DNA letters: not shown here | Assembly (NCBI RefSeq): GCF_021129305.1 | Contig: NZ_JAJOMB010000002.1 | Span: 434,001 to 498,000, forward strand | DNA: 64,000 nucleotides | Origin: Kineosporia babensis | Lineage (GTDB): Bacteria > Actinomycetota > Actinomycetes > Actinomycetales > Kineosporiaceae | Direction of reading: 5' to 3' | Below: more model-generated notes on this DNA | Seen by the model: only the letters and a program-made list of their open reading frames with translations | Database searches by the model: none | What the model was told of the DNA's origin: nothing | Numbering within the stretch: the stretch's first letter is position 1

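Noticed and set aside
5563-63855. Very long minus-strand open frames, for example 5563-13209, 17920-23535, 24424-34281, 40510-46836 and 52714-63855 (up to 3,713 codons).
   Set aside because: They lie antisense to well-supported plus-strand genes and arise because GC-rich third positions leave few stop codons on the other strand. Their products are Arg/Gly/Val/His-rich without domain motifs, and they lack plausible starts.

Overview
The window is high-GC DNA with strong G/C preference at third codon positions. It carries a type VII (ESX-like) secretion locus, which points to an actinomycete (Actinomycetota). I cannot name a genus. I see no tRNA, rRNA, insertion sequence, CRISPR array or phage gene.

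Left part, 1-13,899. A divergent pair starts the locus: the 5' end of eccC on the minus strand (runs off the left edge) and eccD-eccB on the plus strand. The 263-bp spacer between them holds two inverted repeats with the same ACGTCC half-site. After eccB come four small helical ESX-type proteins (3987-6066). Next are two large paralogues (6157-9933 and 10006-13068) with a WXG-like N-terminal half, Gly/Asn-rich and Ca-loop-like stretches, helical repeats of about 42 residues and a shared C-terminal motif. A YbaB/EbfC-like gene overlaps a small EspC-like gene by 4 bp. Intergenic hairpins occur after several of the small genes, and a perfect 13-bp inverted repeat closes this block at 13,925-13,952.

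Right part, 14,002-64,000. One uninterrupted plus-strand reading frame starts at a GTG with a good ribosome-binding site and is still open at the window edge. It has at least 16,666 codons, roughly 1.7-1.8 MDa if about 107 Da per residue is assumed. It begins with a WXG100-like/T7SS-substrate type domain. Then come duplicated helical modules, long beta-rich stretches, three snapalysin-like zinc-metallopeptidase sites (HExxHxxGxxD plus a downstream Met-turn), a fourth homologous copy with both motif histidines lost, many Rossmann-like segments, and several low-complexity arrays (a 218-residue REGD polyampholyte, TTEP, DGAVT, RRSPGKLIK, an exact 80-residue triplicate). I met no cysteine codon in this frame.

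Working model (inference): a dedicated type VII secretion machine with its own small ESX partners and two repeat-bearing companions, built around one giant, cysteine-free, multi-protease extracellular or surface protein. The core secretion genes are identified by family. The giant protein's function, export route and true C-terminus are unknown.
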